A stretch of DNA of 64,000 bases from Mycobacterium sp. ITM-2016-00317 (GCF_002968295.1 NZ_CP134399.1:2852001-2916000), one strand, 5' to 3'. Positions 43,789 to 52,271 are shown, counted from the first letter of the stretch. Program-made: numbers and translations. Notes: a model not told the origin generated them from the letters alone.

Positions 43789-44145
43789 TCAGCAGCAGTT
43801 GGGGTCGAGCGCGGTGCACAGCGCCTGCAGCGCCTCGGGCCGCACGCGGTGGTAGACGCTCATCCCGCGGCGTTCGGAAACCACCAGCCCGGCCTTGCGG
43901 AGCTGGCCGAGATGATGGCTCACCGTCGACTCGGCCAGCTCCAGGATGGTCGCGAGATCACCCGAACTCTCTTCGCCCGCAGGGGAACTGAACAGATACG
44001 ACACGATCCGGACCCGCGCCGGATCGGCCAGCGCCTTGAGGCGGACCGCGATCTCGAGGGCGTCGGCATCGCTCATCGGTCCCGAGGCCACCGGTGCGCA
44101 GCACACCGGCGTCGTCGTATCGATCACCGGTAGCGCTTTGGGCAT
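43789..44145 (-). CDS. arsR: ArsR-family arsenite-responsive repressor
   Basis: 118 aa from ATG 44145; a longer frame starts at 44172 but that ATG lies inside the operator. Winged helix: LKALADPARVRIVSYLF, ESTVSHHLGQLRKAGLV. Cysteines: C15-C16 near the N-terminus, the same positions as two As(III) ligands of C. glutamicum ArsR, and a C-terminal CTALDPNCC. The third coryneform ligand (Cys55) is absent, so the tail cysteines may replace it. It should repress the divergent arsenic operon and itself. Confidence 0.88.
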   Translation of the reverse strand: MPKALPVIDTTTPVCCAPVASGPMSDADALEIAVRLKALADPARVRIVSYLFSSPAGEESSGDLATILELAESTVSHHLGQLRKAGLVVSERRGMSVYHRVRPEALQALCTALDPNCC

Positions 44146-44166
44146 ACGACCATGGTGCCACAGGAT

Positions 44167-44220
44167 TGACATATATCGAAAAGGTCGGCGATGATGTCCA
44201 CACGAATTCGATATATGTCA
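44167..44220. promoter_or_regulatory. Operator pair in the divergent ars promoter
   Basis: TGACATATATCGAA (44167-44180) and TTCGATATATGTCA (44207-44220) are exact inverted copies, 26 nt apart, between arsR and the plus-strand arsenic genes. Placement suggests ArsR binding that controls both directions. The segment is the most AT-rich of the region. Confidence 0.8.
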
Positions 44221-44240
44221 CAACCCTGGAGGTGGCGGAG

Positions 44241-44412
44241 ATGTCCCGTGTGCAGCCGGCGCTCGACGTCGACGATCTCGAGCGAGGCCGTGCACGCCGC
44301 GATCGCCCGGTTGACCGAGGAGGGCATGTTCACCGAAGAGGAGATCGGCACGGTGCTCGCCGACTCGGAGACCTTCGGCGTCAGTCGCAAGCTCACGACG
44401 CCGTGCTGCTGA
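44241..44412 (+). CDS. Small Cys-Cys-tailed protein of the arsenic operon (frameshifted here)
   Basis: ATG 44241, behind GGAGG and GCGGAG, opens MSRVQPALDVDDLE. A second frame from about 44280 reads EAVHAAIARLTEEGMF and ends RKLTTPCC at 44412. One extra base (or two missing) near 44280-44285 separates them; joined, the product is about 56 aa, acidic and helical with two terminal cysteines. Its place between arsR and acr3 and the vicinal Cys pair suggest As(III) handling, as with ArsD-type chaperones, but I recognise no family. Not assigned a function. Confidence 0.5.
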
Positions 44413-44416
44413 CCTC

Positions 44417-45492
44417 ATGAGCCGAGCGCTGAGCGACAGCGAGAACATCTCTGCGACACGACTTTCCACGCTGGACCGGTTCCTTCCGGTGTGGATCGGA
44501 CTGGCGATGGCGGCCGGTCTGCTGCTCGGACGCTGGGTGCCGGGCCTGGATTCGTTTCTCAACGGAATCCAGGTCGACGGCATCTCGCTGCCGATCGCGG
44601 CCTGCTGATCATGATGTACCCGGTGCTGGCCAAGGTGCGCTACGACCGGCTCGACACCGTCACCGGCGATCGCAGACTCCTGCTGAGTTCACTCGCGTTG
44701 AACTGGGTGCTCGGCCCGGCGTTGATGTTCGCGCTCGCCTGGCTACTGCTGCCCGACCTGCCCGAGTACCGCACCGGCGTCATCATCGTCGGTCTGGCCC
44801 GCTGCATCGCCATGGTCATCATCTGGAACGACCTCGCCTGCGGGGACCGCGAAGCCGCCGCGGTGCTGGTCGCACTGAACTCGGTGTTCCAGGTCGCCAT
44901 GTTCGCGGTGCTGGGCTGGTTCTACCTGTCGGTGCTGCCCGGTTGGCTCGGGCTGGAGCAGACCGCGATCTCGGCGTCGCCCTGGCAGATCGCCAAGTCG
45001 GTGCTGGTCTTCCTGGGCATCCCGCTGCTGGCCGGCTACCTCACGCGCCGGTTCGGGGAACGCGCCAGAGGGCGGTCGTGGTACGAGACCGAGTTCCTTC
45101 CCAGGATCGGTCCGTGGGCGCTGTACGGGCTGCTGTTCACCATCGTGATTCTCTTTGCGCTGCAAGGAGAACAGATCGCCGCCAGGCCGTGGGACGTGGT
45201 CCGCATCGCCGCTCCGCTGCTGGTCTACTTCGCCGTCATGTGGGGTGGGGGCTACCTGCTGGGTGCGGTGCTGGGGCTGGGTTACCAACGCACCACCACG
45301 CTGGCGTTCACCGCGGCCGGCAATAATTTCGAACTCGCGATCGCCGTTGCCATCGCGACCTACGGCGCCACCTCCGGGCAGGCGCTCGCGGGAGTGGTCG
45401 GCCCACTGATCGAGGTACCGGTCCTGGTCGCTCTGGTTTACGTCTCGCTGGCACTGCGGCGGCGATTCACCCCGTCGAGGAGCACCCGATGA
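44417..45492 (+). CDS. acr3: ACR3-type arsenite efflux transporter, interrupted by a frameshift
   Basis: The N-terminal part (ATG 44417) reads to a false stop at 44606-44608 after ISLPIAAC; the rest continues in another frame from LLIMMYPVLAKVRYDRL to 45492. One missing base near 44600 (GCGGCCTGCTG) explains it. Ten helices are expected. LARCIAMVIIW has the conserved Cys, and AAGNNFELAIAVAIA the conserved Glu, of ACR3 permeases, which expel As(III). The stop overlaps arsC by 4 nt. Confidence 0.88.
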
Positions 45493-45884
45493 CCGACAAA
45501 CCCACCGTCCTGTTCCTGTGCACCCACAATGCGGGACGCTCGCAGATGGCCCTGGGGTTCTTCACCCATCTGGCCGGGGACAGGGCCGTCGCATGGTCGG
45601 GCGGTTCAGAGCCTGCTGACGCGATCAACCCGTCCGCGATCGCCGCGATGGCCGAGGTCGGCATCGACATCACCGCCGAGCATCCCAAGCCCTGGACCGA
45701 CGAGATCGTCCGTGCCGCCGACGTCGTGATCACCATGGGCTGCGGAGACGCCTGCCCGTTCTATCCCGGTAAACGCTACGAGAACTGGGACCTGCCCGAC
45801 CCGGCCGGACAGCCTGTGGAGAACGTGCGGCCGATACGCGACGACATCGAACGTCGCGTCCGTCGACTCCTCGACGGGTTGTAG
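45489..45884 (+). CDS. arsC: Arsenate reductase, low-molecular-weight phosphatase type
   Basis: 131 aa. The active loop CTHNAGRS (10 residues from the start: FLCTHNAGRSQMA) has the nucleophile Cys and the phosphatase-like Arg; a second Cys pair lies in MGCGDACPFYPGKRYENW, with the late Asp-Pro DLPDP. It reduces As(V) to As(III), which Acr3 then expels; in actinobacteria mycothiol/mycoredoxin can serve as electron donor. ATG overlaps the acr3 end. Confidence 0.92.
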   Translation: MTDKPTVLFLCTHNAGRSQMALGFFTHLAGDRAVAWSGGSEPADAINPSAIAAMAEVGIDITAEHPKPWTDEIVRAADVVITMGCGDACPFYPGKRYENWDLPDPAGQPVENVRPIRDDIERRVRRLLDGL

Positions 45885-45983
45885 CCAGAAGAACAGGCTC
45901 TGTCGCTTGCCTGTGGCCCCGAACGTGTGCGCGTACGCTGAGGTTGCCATCCGGACCTGATCGGGTGGTTCGAGGTAAGCGAT

Positions 45984-46337
45984 GTGCCAGTCATGAGTCC
46001 GAATTCTTCAGCAGGGCAGCCGAGTGACGCTGAGCGCGAAGCGCTCTCTCACCGCGAGACGCTGGCCAGACACCGCGACGACACGCTTGCGAGACGCGAA
46101 TGGCTCGCGGACGAACGAGAACGCGTCGCCGACGAGCGTGACCGGATCGCTGACGAACGCGAGATCACCGCAGACGAGCGCGAGACGGCCGCGGACGAAC
46201 GGGAAGGCAGCGTCGCTCAGCGGGAACGTGAACGGCGCGAGCGCGCCGAGCGGCATGTCGAGCGCGGCGGAGCGTATACGCGCCGCGAGCAAGCGGAGAT
46301 CGAGCGCGAGTCCGCGGAAAGTGAGCGGGGGCGCTGA
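45984..46337 (+). CDS. Highly charged ADERE-repeat coiled-coil protein
   Basis: 117 aa from GTG 45984, with GAGGTAAG 8 nt upstream. From residue 40 the sequence is a chain of near-repeats of seven residues: LADERERVADERDRIADERE and so on, giving a long charged helix; the C-terminal third keeps the bias (ERERRERAERHVERGG). No signal peptide or domain. Similar ADERE-type small proteins are widespread in mycobacteria without a known function. Single gene between arsC and sodA; there is no sign of an operon. Confidence 0.65.
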   Translation: MPVMSPNSSAGQPSDAEREALSHRETLARHRDDTLARREWLADERERVADERDRIADEREITADERETAADEREGSVAQRERERRERAERHVERGGAYTRREQAEIERESAESERGR

Positions 46338-46382
46338 GCTGCGGTGGTTCCGCCGTGGTCGGCCCACTCCGGGCGGCTTGCG

Positions 46383-47003
46383 CTAGAAGATGAGTCCTTG
46401 CGCCTTGTTGGTGGCCGCGGCGAAGCGGTTCTGCACATCCTCCCAGTTGACGACGTTCCAGAACGCTTTCACGTAGTCGGCTTTCACGTTCTTGTACTGC
46501 AGGTAGTAGGCGTGCTCCCACATGTCGACCTGCAGCAGCGGGATGATCCCGAGCGGAACGTTGGCCTGCTGGTCATACAGCTGGAAGGTCAGCAGACGTT
46601 TCCCGAGGCTGTCATATCCCAGCACCGCCCAGCCCGAGCCCTGCAGACCGTTGGCCGCGGCGGTGAACTGCGCGCGGAAGTTGTCGAACGACCCGAACTG
46701 GTCGTCGAGCGCCGCGGCGAGGTCCCCTGTCGGTTTGTCGCCGCCGTTGGGGGAGAGGTTCTTCCACCAGATCGAGTGATTGACGTGTCCGCCGAGATGA
46801 AACGCCAGATTCTTCTCGTTCAATAGGATCGCGCTGTGATCGCCGGCGGCGCGGGCCTCGTCCAGCTTTGCCAGCGCGTCGTTGACACCTTTGACGTAGG
46901 TGGCGTGATGCTTGCTGTGGTGAATCTCGTTGATCTGGCCCGAGATGTGCGGCTCGAGTGCGCCGTAGTCGTAGTCCAGTTCGGGCAGGGTGTACTCGGT
47001 CAT
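46383..47003 (-). CDS. sodA: Fe/Mn superoxide dismutase
   Basis: 206 aa. Metal ligands: His in [15 protein letters not shown], His in [15 protein letters not shown], and Asp/His in [17 protein letters not shown]. The sequence [18 protein letters not shown] is the mycobacterial SodA form. Sequence alone does not settle Fe or Mn use. No signal peptide; mycobacterial SodA is nonetheless often found outside cells. ATG 47003, with AAAGGACC upstream. Confidence 0.95.
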   Translation of the reverse strand: MTEYTLPELDYDYGALEPHISGQINEIHHSKHHATYVKGVNDALAKLDEARAAGDHSAILLNEKNLAFHLGGHVNHSIWWKNLSPNGGDKPTGDLAAALDDQFGSFDNFRAQFTAAANGLQGSGWAVLGYDSLGKRLLTFQLYDQQANVPLGIIPLLQVDMWEHAYYLQYKNVKADYVKAFWNVVNWEDVQNRFAAATNKAQGLIF

Positions 47004-47067
47004 CAGGTCCTTTCTGCTCGTCCCTTCCTCACTACCCGCGCGCGGCGATTACACACATCGTGTCGGC

Positions 47068-47973
47068 TCATATCCAGCAGTTGGGTCGGGTTCCGTCGAT
47101 ATCTGTGAGCTGATATTCGATCGCCAGTTCGGCTGAAGTCACCGACTGTTGGTTCCAGCGAAGCTTGTCCGGGTCGGCCGCCAGGGCAGCGACACCTCGA
47201 CCCACATAGCGCGGAGATTCGGATTGGGCGAATCCCGTTGGCGCCGTGGGAAGCCCACCGGGCCTACCGGTGTTCAACGCGTCGCGCCAGTGCTCCTCAG
47301 TGACGCCGTAGTTGTCGAGCATCATCTCAGAGCGGAGCCAGCCGGGACTCACTGCCACGGCGGCGCCCCGGTGCGCGGCGAGTTCGTGGCCCTGGCAGAA
47401 AGCCAGTCGGTTGACCGCGTTCTTGACCAGGTCGTAGAACGTGGAAATGCGGTAGTGCGTCGCGTTGTAGCTGGCTGTGCCGTCGGTGACCTCGACAAGC
47501 AGGCCGCCGGGCTTGGAGATGACAAGGGGCAGCAGGTAGTGCGAGGTGATCAGATGGGTGTCGATTCCGAGCCGCAGGATCCGCAGTCCGGCCTCTAGAT
47601 CGTGTTGCCAGATCGGCGTGTTCCATTGCGCCGGTCCGCCTTTGAGGATCTCGCCGCCCCAGATGTCGTTGACCAGAACATCGATGCGGCTGAACTCGCC
47701 CCGGAGGCGGTCGGCGAGCGTCCGTACCTGTTCGGGATCGAGATGGTCTACCGGTATCGCGATCCCGGTTCCACCGAGGTCGGTGACGAGGCGAGCGGTC
47801 TCTTCGATGGTCTCGGGCCGGTCGTAATCAGAGATCAGGTGCGCTTGTGTGCTGCTGCGTCCGGTGCAGATCACGGTGGCCCCGGCCTCGCCCAGCCCGG
47901 CAGCGATTCCGCGGCCTGCGCCGCGCGTCGCGCCCGCCACCACGGCAACCGCCCCCTGCAAGGCCGCACCCAT
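47068..47973 (-). CDS. Short-chain dehydrogenase/reductase
   Basis: 301 aa. Nucleotide motif AGATRGAGRGIA (13-24), Ser region VEVTDGTA, and the catalytic YxxxK in TFYDLVKNAVNR. It is longer than the classic 250 aa, with an inserted region (WGGEILKGGPAQWNTPIW) near the NNAG position (here VNDIWGG), like the DHRS1-type SDRs. Substrate unknown. It diverges from the phosphodiesterase gene. Confidence 0.8.
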   Translation of the reverse strand: MGAALQGAVAVVAGATRGAGRGIAAGLGEAGATVICTGRSSTQAHLISDYDRPETIEETARLVTDLGGTGIAIPVDHLDPEQVRTLADRLRGEFSRIDVLVNDIWGGEILKGGPAQWNTPIWQHDLEAGLRILRLGIDTHLITSHYLLPLVISKPGGLLVEVTDGTASYNATHYRISTFYDLVKNAVNRLAFCQGHELAAHRGAAVAVSPGWLRSEMMLDNYGVTEEHWRDALNTGRPGGLPTAPTGFAQSESPRYVGRGVAALAADPDKLRWNQQSVTSAELAIEYQLTDIDGTRPNCWI

Positions 47974-48037
47974 CGAGCAAATGATGCCTCAAAACGCGGT
48001 GATCTTGGTGAAACACGGTCGGCGTAGCCCGGCCGGA

Positions 48038-48050
48038 GCGTAATTTACGC
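48038..48050. promoter_or_regulatory. 13-bp palindrome in the promoter of the secreted phosphodiesterase
   Basis: GCGTAATTTACGC is an exact palindrome 34 nt upstream of the ATG at 48084 and about 65 nt from the divergent SDR start. It is an AT-rich spot suitable for a regulator or -10 region. No known consensus matches. Confidence 0.35.
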
Positions 48051-48083
48051 ACAGCACAATCAGCGAACAAGCAAAGGATCGTC

Positions 48084-50198
48084 ATGGGTTACGCCAGCCA
48101 CGTTGGTCGTGTCGGAGCACTCGCGGTGACGTTGGGAGTGGGTTGGGCGGTGGCGTCCGCACCGGGCGTGGCCGTGGCCGAAACGACCGACTCCGCCGGT
48201 TCCAGTTCCAGCCAGTCCTCGTCGGAGAGCACGTCAGCGCCGTCGAACGACACGTCAGCCGCGAACGACGCCGGCGACACCGGAGGCGGCGGCGAAGCGG
48301 ACCAGGACGTCGCAGACGACCGGGACACAGATGACGATGCAGACGAGCCGGAAGCCGGCGACGAGGACGCCGACGAGTCCGACGAGCCGGAAGCGGCCGA
48401 CGAGGACGCCGAGGAGCCGGAAGGCGCCGACGACTCGGCAGTGACATCGACGAACGGGGCGTCCGCCGCTGCAACACCACCGACCAGGGAACCCGCGGCC
48501 GAGCCGACCGGGGCCGAGGAGGCGGCGTCACCGCAGACCGATGCACTCGAGGCAGTCGAGCCGGATCCGGTCGAGACCGCCCCGGCGGCCACGACGACGT
48601 CGACGTCCACCGCTACCGCAAACACCACCGTCACCACCGCAAGCACCACCACCGAGAACACCTCCGAGGCGGCGGCCGAGCCGACCCTGGTCACCTTGAT
48701 CTCTGACGTGGTCAGCGCTCTGCTCAAGCCGCCGGCCGAACCGACTCCGGTGACACCGCTTGACGGCTCGGTAATGCTGGCATCGCTGGCCGCGGTGCGG
48801 GATGAGCTGGAGCGCAGCGTTCTTCGCCGCATGGCGGCGACCATGCCGGCGGCGGCGTACGTCGACGACGGCACTCCCAATGTGCTGGTGATCGGTGTGG
48901 ACGGCCTGAACCTCAGCCGTGTGCTGGCCAACCCCGACATCACGGCCAACCTCTGGAGTCTGATCCAGGGCAGCACCACCGCCGCATCCACCATCGTCGG
49001 GCACACCACGATCTCGAATCCGTCCTGGACGTCGATCCTGACCGGCGCTTGGGGGGAGAAGACGGGGGTGATCAACAACGTCTTCACGCCGTGGACCTAT
49101 CAGAAGTGGCCGACGGTGTTCAGCCAGCTGGAAGCGCTCAGCAACGGTGCCATCGAGACCACCTCGATCGCGAACTGGGATGTCATCTCGGCCATCGCGG
49201 CGACGGGGCTGCGCGCGGACAACATCTTCAATGTGGCGCCGATCGAGGGGGACCCGAACTGGTTCCTGTCCGATGACCGGGTCGGCGACCTGACCGAGGC
49301 CGCGATCGCCGCCGCCGGTGCCGACACCGCGAACTTCATGTTCAGCTATTTCGTCGGCATCGACGAGAACGGCCACGAGTACGGCGGGGGTTCGCCGGAG
49401 TATCTCGCGGCTCTGGCGAATTTCGACCGCAACCTCGGCGAGATCATGCAGGCCGTCGCGTTGTGGGAGGCCGCCACCGGGGAGAAGTGGACCATCATGA
49501 TGGTCACCGACCACGGCCACCAACCACAACTCGGGCTTGGTCACGGTTTCCAATCGCCTGATGAGACAACGACGTTCGTGATCGCCCGCAGCCCCGGGCT
49601 GTTCGGTGAGGGCCTGGTCAACCTCAAGTACTCGATCGTGGACGTGACGCCGACGGCGCTGGCGTTGTTCGGTTACGAGCCGACGGTCGCCAATCTGGAC
49701 GGCGTCTCGCTGACCGACCTCGGCGATGCCGACGTCACGCCGGTCGACAACGACGAGGCGCTGCGCGGCACGTTGCAGGACATCATCGGCAAGTACGGTT
49801 ACCCCGACATCGGGACCAGCCTCGCGCTGGGCGCACGCACCATTTTCGCCTCGGTGCCCTACTACGTCGACATGCTGACCACCGGCATCTCCGCGAGCCT
49901 GCAGTCGATCGCCGACGCGGGCATCTTCCTGCTCAGCCCGCTGGCGGCACTGGCGATCATCCCGGTCAGAATCATCGGCGGTCTCACCTACGTCGGAACG
50001 AACGTCGTCGCGCAGATCGTGGCCCGGCTCACCGGTGTCACCGGCGCGAGCATCTTCCCGCTGTGGCCGCCGGCCCCGCCGAGCTTCCCGCAGTCGCCCC
50101 AGGACGCGTCTACCCCGGATCTCGTCGCGCTGGTGTGCACCGACGGACGGGTCTCGAGCGCGGTGTTCGCGTGCGGAGCGGCCACCGTCGCGGCGTGA
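48084..50198 (+). CDS. Secreted type I phosphodiesterase/nucleotide pyrophosphatase-like protein
   Basis: 704 aa. Signal peptide 1-32 (ALAVTLGVGWAVASAPGVAV, A). Residues 33-200 are low complexity: Ser, then Asp/Glu-rich (DEDADESDEPEAADEDAEEP), then Thr-rich. The alkaline-phosphatase-superfamily catalytic domain spans about 265-550: VIGVDGLN (metal Asp), SNPSWTSILTG (nucleophile region, S311 or T309), GIDENGHEYG and MVTDHGHQPQ (metal Asp/His). A hydrophobic C-terminal part (about 590-665) may associate with membrane. Substrate likely a phosphodiester or pyrophosphate. AAAGGA precedes the ATG by 5 nt. Confidence 0.85.
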   Translation: MGYASHVGRVGALAVTLGVGWAVASAPGVAVAETTDSAGSSSSQSSSESTSAPSNDTSAANDAGDTGGGGEADQDVADDRDTDDDADEPEAGDEDADESDEPEAADEDAEEPEGADDSAVTSTNGASAAATPPTREPAAEPTGAEEAASPQTDALEAVEPDPVETAPAATTTSTSTATANTTVTTASTTTENTSEAAAEPTLVTLISDVVSALLKPPAEPTPVTPLDGSVMLASLAAVRDELERSVLRRMAATMPAAAYVDDGTPNVLVIGVDGLNLSRVLANPDITANLWSLIQGSTTAASTIVGHTTISNPSWTSILTGAWGEKTGVINNVFTPWTYQKWPTVFSQLEALSNGAIETTSIANWDVISAIAATGLRADNIFNVAPIEGDPNWFLSDDRVGDLTEAAIAAAGADTANFMFSYFVGIDENGHEYGGGSPEYLAALANFDRNLGEIMQAVALWEAATGEKWTIMMVTDHGHQPQLGLGHGFQSPDETTTFVIARSPGLFGEGLVNLKYSIVDVTPTALALFGYEPTVANLDGVSLTDLGDADVTPVDNDEALRGTLQDIIGKYGYPDIGTSLALGARTIFASVPYYVDMLTTGISASLQSIADAGIFLLSPLAALAIIPVRIIGGLTYVGTNVVAQIVARLTGVTGASIFPLWPPAPPSFPQSPQDASTPDLVALVCTDGRVSSAVFACGAATVAA

Positions 50199-50228
50199 GC
50201 AACTGCGGGGGAACGATTTGACGGACGC

Positions 50229-50297
50229 GGTCTCACCTTGCCGGGATGAACGTCGTCGCGCGACTCACCGGTGTCACCGGCGCGAGTACTTTCCGAG
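50229..50297 (+). repeat. Partial duplicate of the phosphodiesterase 3' coding sequence
   Basis: GGTCTCACC, then GAACGTCGTCGCGC and CTCACCGGTGTCACCGGCGC followed by GAG, occur in order both here and in the phosphodiesterase gene at 49980-50057; this copy lacks about 13 nt in the middle. It fills the gap between that gene's stop and the next gene's stop. Confidence 0.75.
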
Positions 50298-50951
50298 CTA
50301 CCGCTGCATCGAAGCGATGAAGTAGGACTCGTCCCCGGTGGGGTAGCCGCCGCCGTCGGTGGCGATGTGGACGTGGTCGAAGTGGTTGAGCGTCTCCGAG
50401 CCGTAGTCGGCGGTCCAGCTCGGCGCGCCGATGCCGGGGTAGAAGCCCTGCCGCCAGATCACGTGCAGCACGCCCCACCGTTTCGCGTTGGCCAGCGCGT
50501 ACCCGGCGATCTGGTTGCCGAGCTCGATGCCCTGCTCGCTGTTGTGGTTCGGGATCATCACGTCGATGGCCAGACCGTTGGGATGCCATTTCAGCGGATC
50601 CTGCCGGTACCCACCGATCGTCTTGATCTCCGGGAACATCGCGCTGATCGCGCGGGCCGCCCAGATGGTCTTGACCTGCAGACCGCCCTCGGGCGCGACG
50701 CCGGCCGGTAGCGCGAGATCGAACACCCGGGCGTCCGCCGGTCCGCTGGCGGCCAGCAACTCCGCCTCGGTGAGCGGGCTGGGGGTCAGCGCCTCGGGCG
50801 GTGCAGACTGCGGCGCGCCCGCGTTCGGTGGTGTGTGCGCCTGCCTCGGCGGCGCCGAAGTCTGGGCGTAGACCATGCCGGCGGACACCAGGAGCGAGGT
50901 GGCGACGGCCAACCACCGTCCTCGCCCGTTGGCTAACACCCTGGTGCCCAC
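50298..50951 (-). CDS. Exported M15-like (D-Ala-D-Ala carboxypeptidase fold) protein
   Basis: 217 aa. Signal peptide about 1-31 (WLAVATSLLVSAGMVYA). A Pro-rich linker to about residue 65 is followed by the ARB_07466/M15-like domain: HPNGLAIDVMIPN (His and Asp ligands) and FDHVHIAT (HxH). This fits the Zn site of M15 peptidases that cut peptidoglycan stems; homologues are common in mycobacteria. Two motif halves are intact so it may be active. Stands alone, convergent with the phosphodiesterase. Confidence 0.78.
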   Translation of the reverse strand: MGTRVLANGRGRWLAVATSLLVSAGMVYAQTSAPPRQAHTPPNAGAPQSAPPEALTPSPLTEAELLAASGPADARVFDLALPAGVAPEGGLQVKTIWAARAISAMFPEIKTIGGYRQDPLKWHPNGLAIDVMIPNHNSEQGIELGNQIAGYALANAKRWGVLHVIWRQGFYPGIGAPSWTADYGSETLNHFDHVHIATDGGGYPTGDESYFIASMQR

Positions 50952-51146
50952 GGAGAGTCACCTTAAATGCCCGTCCCCAGGCCGGGCGGCAATTGCGGCA
51001 TCGCGTTTCGATCGGTTCTGAACCGTGACGGGACAGCTTGCCCATCACGGCCACACCTGTCACGGCGGCGTCAGCCGCTCTATGGTGGAAGGCGGGTTCA
51101 CCCGATCTCGCGGGTGATATGGCCGAACCCGAGGGCGGGAGGTCCC

Positions 51147-51905
51147 ATGTCCGTGTACGAAGCCGCGCAGCCCGACAGCGAGTTGCCGGCACTGGTCGAC
51201 AGCCCCGCAGCCGTGCTGTCCGAGGAGCGGCGGCGCCTCTTCGATGTGGTGGAACTGGTCGACAGCATGCAGCGCCGAGCGGCGACCGAGTTCGAGGCGG
51301 TGCTGCGGGAACTCAATGCGGTGACGGTGGATTCGGTACCCGGGGCGCAGTACGCGTCGGTGACCGTGATCGACGACGGGGTCGAGTCGCTGGCCGCGAC
51401 GCACCCGTATCCCGGCTTGCTGGACGACGTTCAGCGCGAGGCCGGCGAAGGGCCCTGCCTGTCCGCTGCGTGGAATCACCAGATCATCCACATCCACAAC
51501 CTCAGCACCGACGAGCGGTGGCCCCGCTACCGGGCGGCCGCCATGGCGCGCACACCGGTCCGGTCGATTCTGTCCTTCCGGTTACACAACGAGGGCCGAA
51601 GGTTGGCGGCGCTGAATCTGTACGCCGAAGCCACCAAGGCGTTCGACGAGGAGTCGGTGGAGCTGGGCCTGATCTATGCCGCCCACACGACGGTGGCGTG
51701 GAACGCGATGCGCCGTCATGAGCAATTCCGCAGCGCGCTGGCCAGCCGGGACGTCATCGGTCAGGCCAAAGGGATCCTGATGGAACGGTTCAGCATCGAC
51801 GCGATGGCCGCCTTCGATCTGCTGCGCAAACTGTCACAGGAATCCAACATCAAACTCGTCGAGGTCGCCGAGCGGCTGATCGGTATCGGGCACCCGCACG
51901 CTTAG
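51147..51905 (+). CDS. GAF-ANTAR domain regulator
   Basis: 252 aa, ATG 51147 after CGGGAGG. A GAF sensor domain (about 45-175; ASVTVIDDGVESLAATHPYP, GEGPCLSAAW) is followed by an ANTAR domain (about 190-245; RDVIGQAKGILMERFSIDAM, AFDLLRKLSQESN). ANTAR domains bind paired RNA hairpins and prevent termination; GAF-ANTAR proteins are abundant in mycobacteria. No dual-hairpin target is obvious next to it, so targets are probably elsewhere. Converges with the cupin gene with a 4-bp overlap. Confidence 0.88.
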   Translation: MSVYEAAQPDSELPALVDSPAAVLSEERRRLFDVVELVDSMQRRAATEFEAVLRELNAVTVDSVPGAQYASVTVIDDGVESLAATHPYPGLLDDVQREAGEGPCLSAAWNHQIIHIHNLSTDERWPRYRAAAMARTPVRSILSFRLHNEGRRLAALNLYAEATKAFDEESVELGLIYAAHTTVAWNAMRRHEQFRSALASRDVIGQAKGILMERFSIDAMAAFDLLRKLSQESNIKLVEVAERLIGIGHPHA

Positions 51906-52240
51906 GGCAGCTTGGCGACCGTCAGCAGCAGGGCGGCATCGGTCTGCGCCACCACCGAATGACGCGCATCGGGGATGAACACCAGATCCCCGGCGCGGGC
52001 GTCCCAGTGCTGATCGCCGCTCACCAACCGGACCGAGCCCTTGAGCACGTAGAGCGTGGCTTCACCGGGGTTCTCGTGCTCGCCGAGCTCGGAGCCGGCG
52101 AGCATCCCGATCACCGTCTGCCGCAGCACTCGCTCGTGGCCGCCGACCACGGTGTCGGCGGCGTTGCGTCCGCTGGCGGCCGCGCTTTCCAATTGCTGAC
52201 GAGCCAGAGCTTCAATCGACACCTTCTGCATGACAGCCAT
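51902..52240 (-). CDS. Small cupin-fold protein
   Basis: 112 aa from ATG 52240 (109 from ATG 52231). A single cupin barrel: GSELGEHENPGEATLYVLKG carries the first metal motif (HxN...E), and GDLVFIPDARHSVVAQTDA the second. Small cupins of this type act as enzymes or ligand sensors; the function is not deducible. It lies 31 nt after the lipoprotein gene on the same strand, so the two may form an operon. Confidence 0.78.
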   Translation of the reverse strand: MAVMQKVSIEALARQQLESAAASGRNAADTVVGGHERVLRQTVIGMLAGSELGEHENPGEATLYVLKGSVRLVSGDQHWDARAGDLVFIPDARHSVVAQTDAALLLTVAKLP

Positions 52241-52271
52241 TCCATGCCGCGGGTGTCGCAACGTCAACCCA

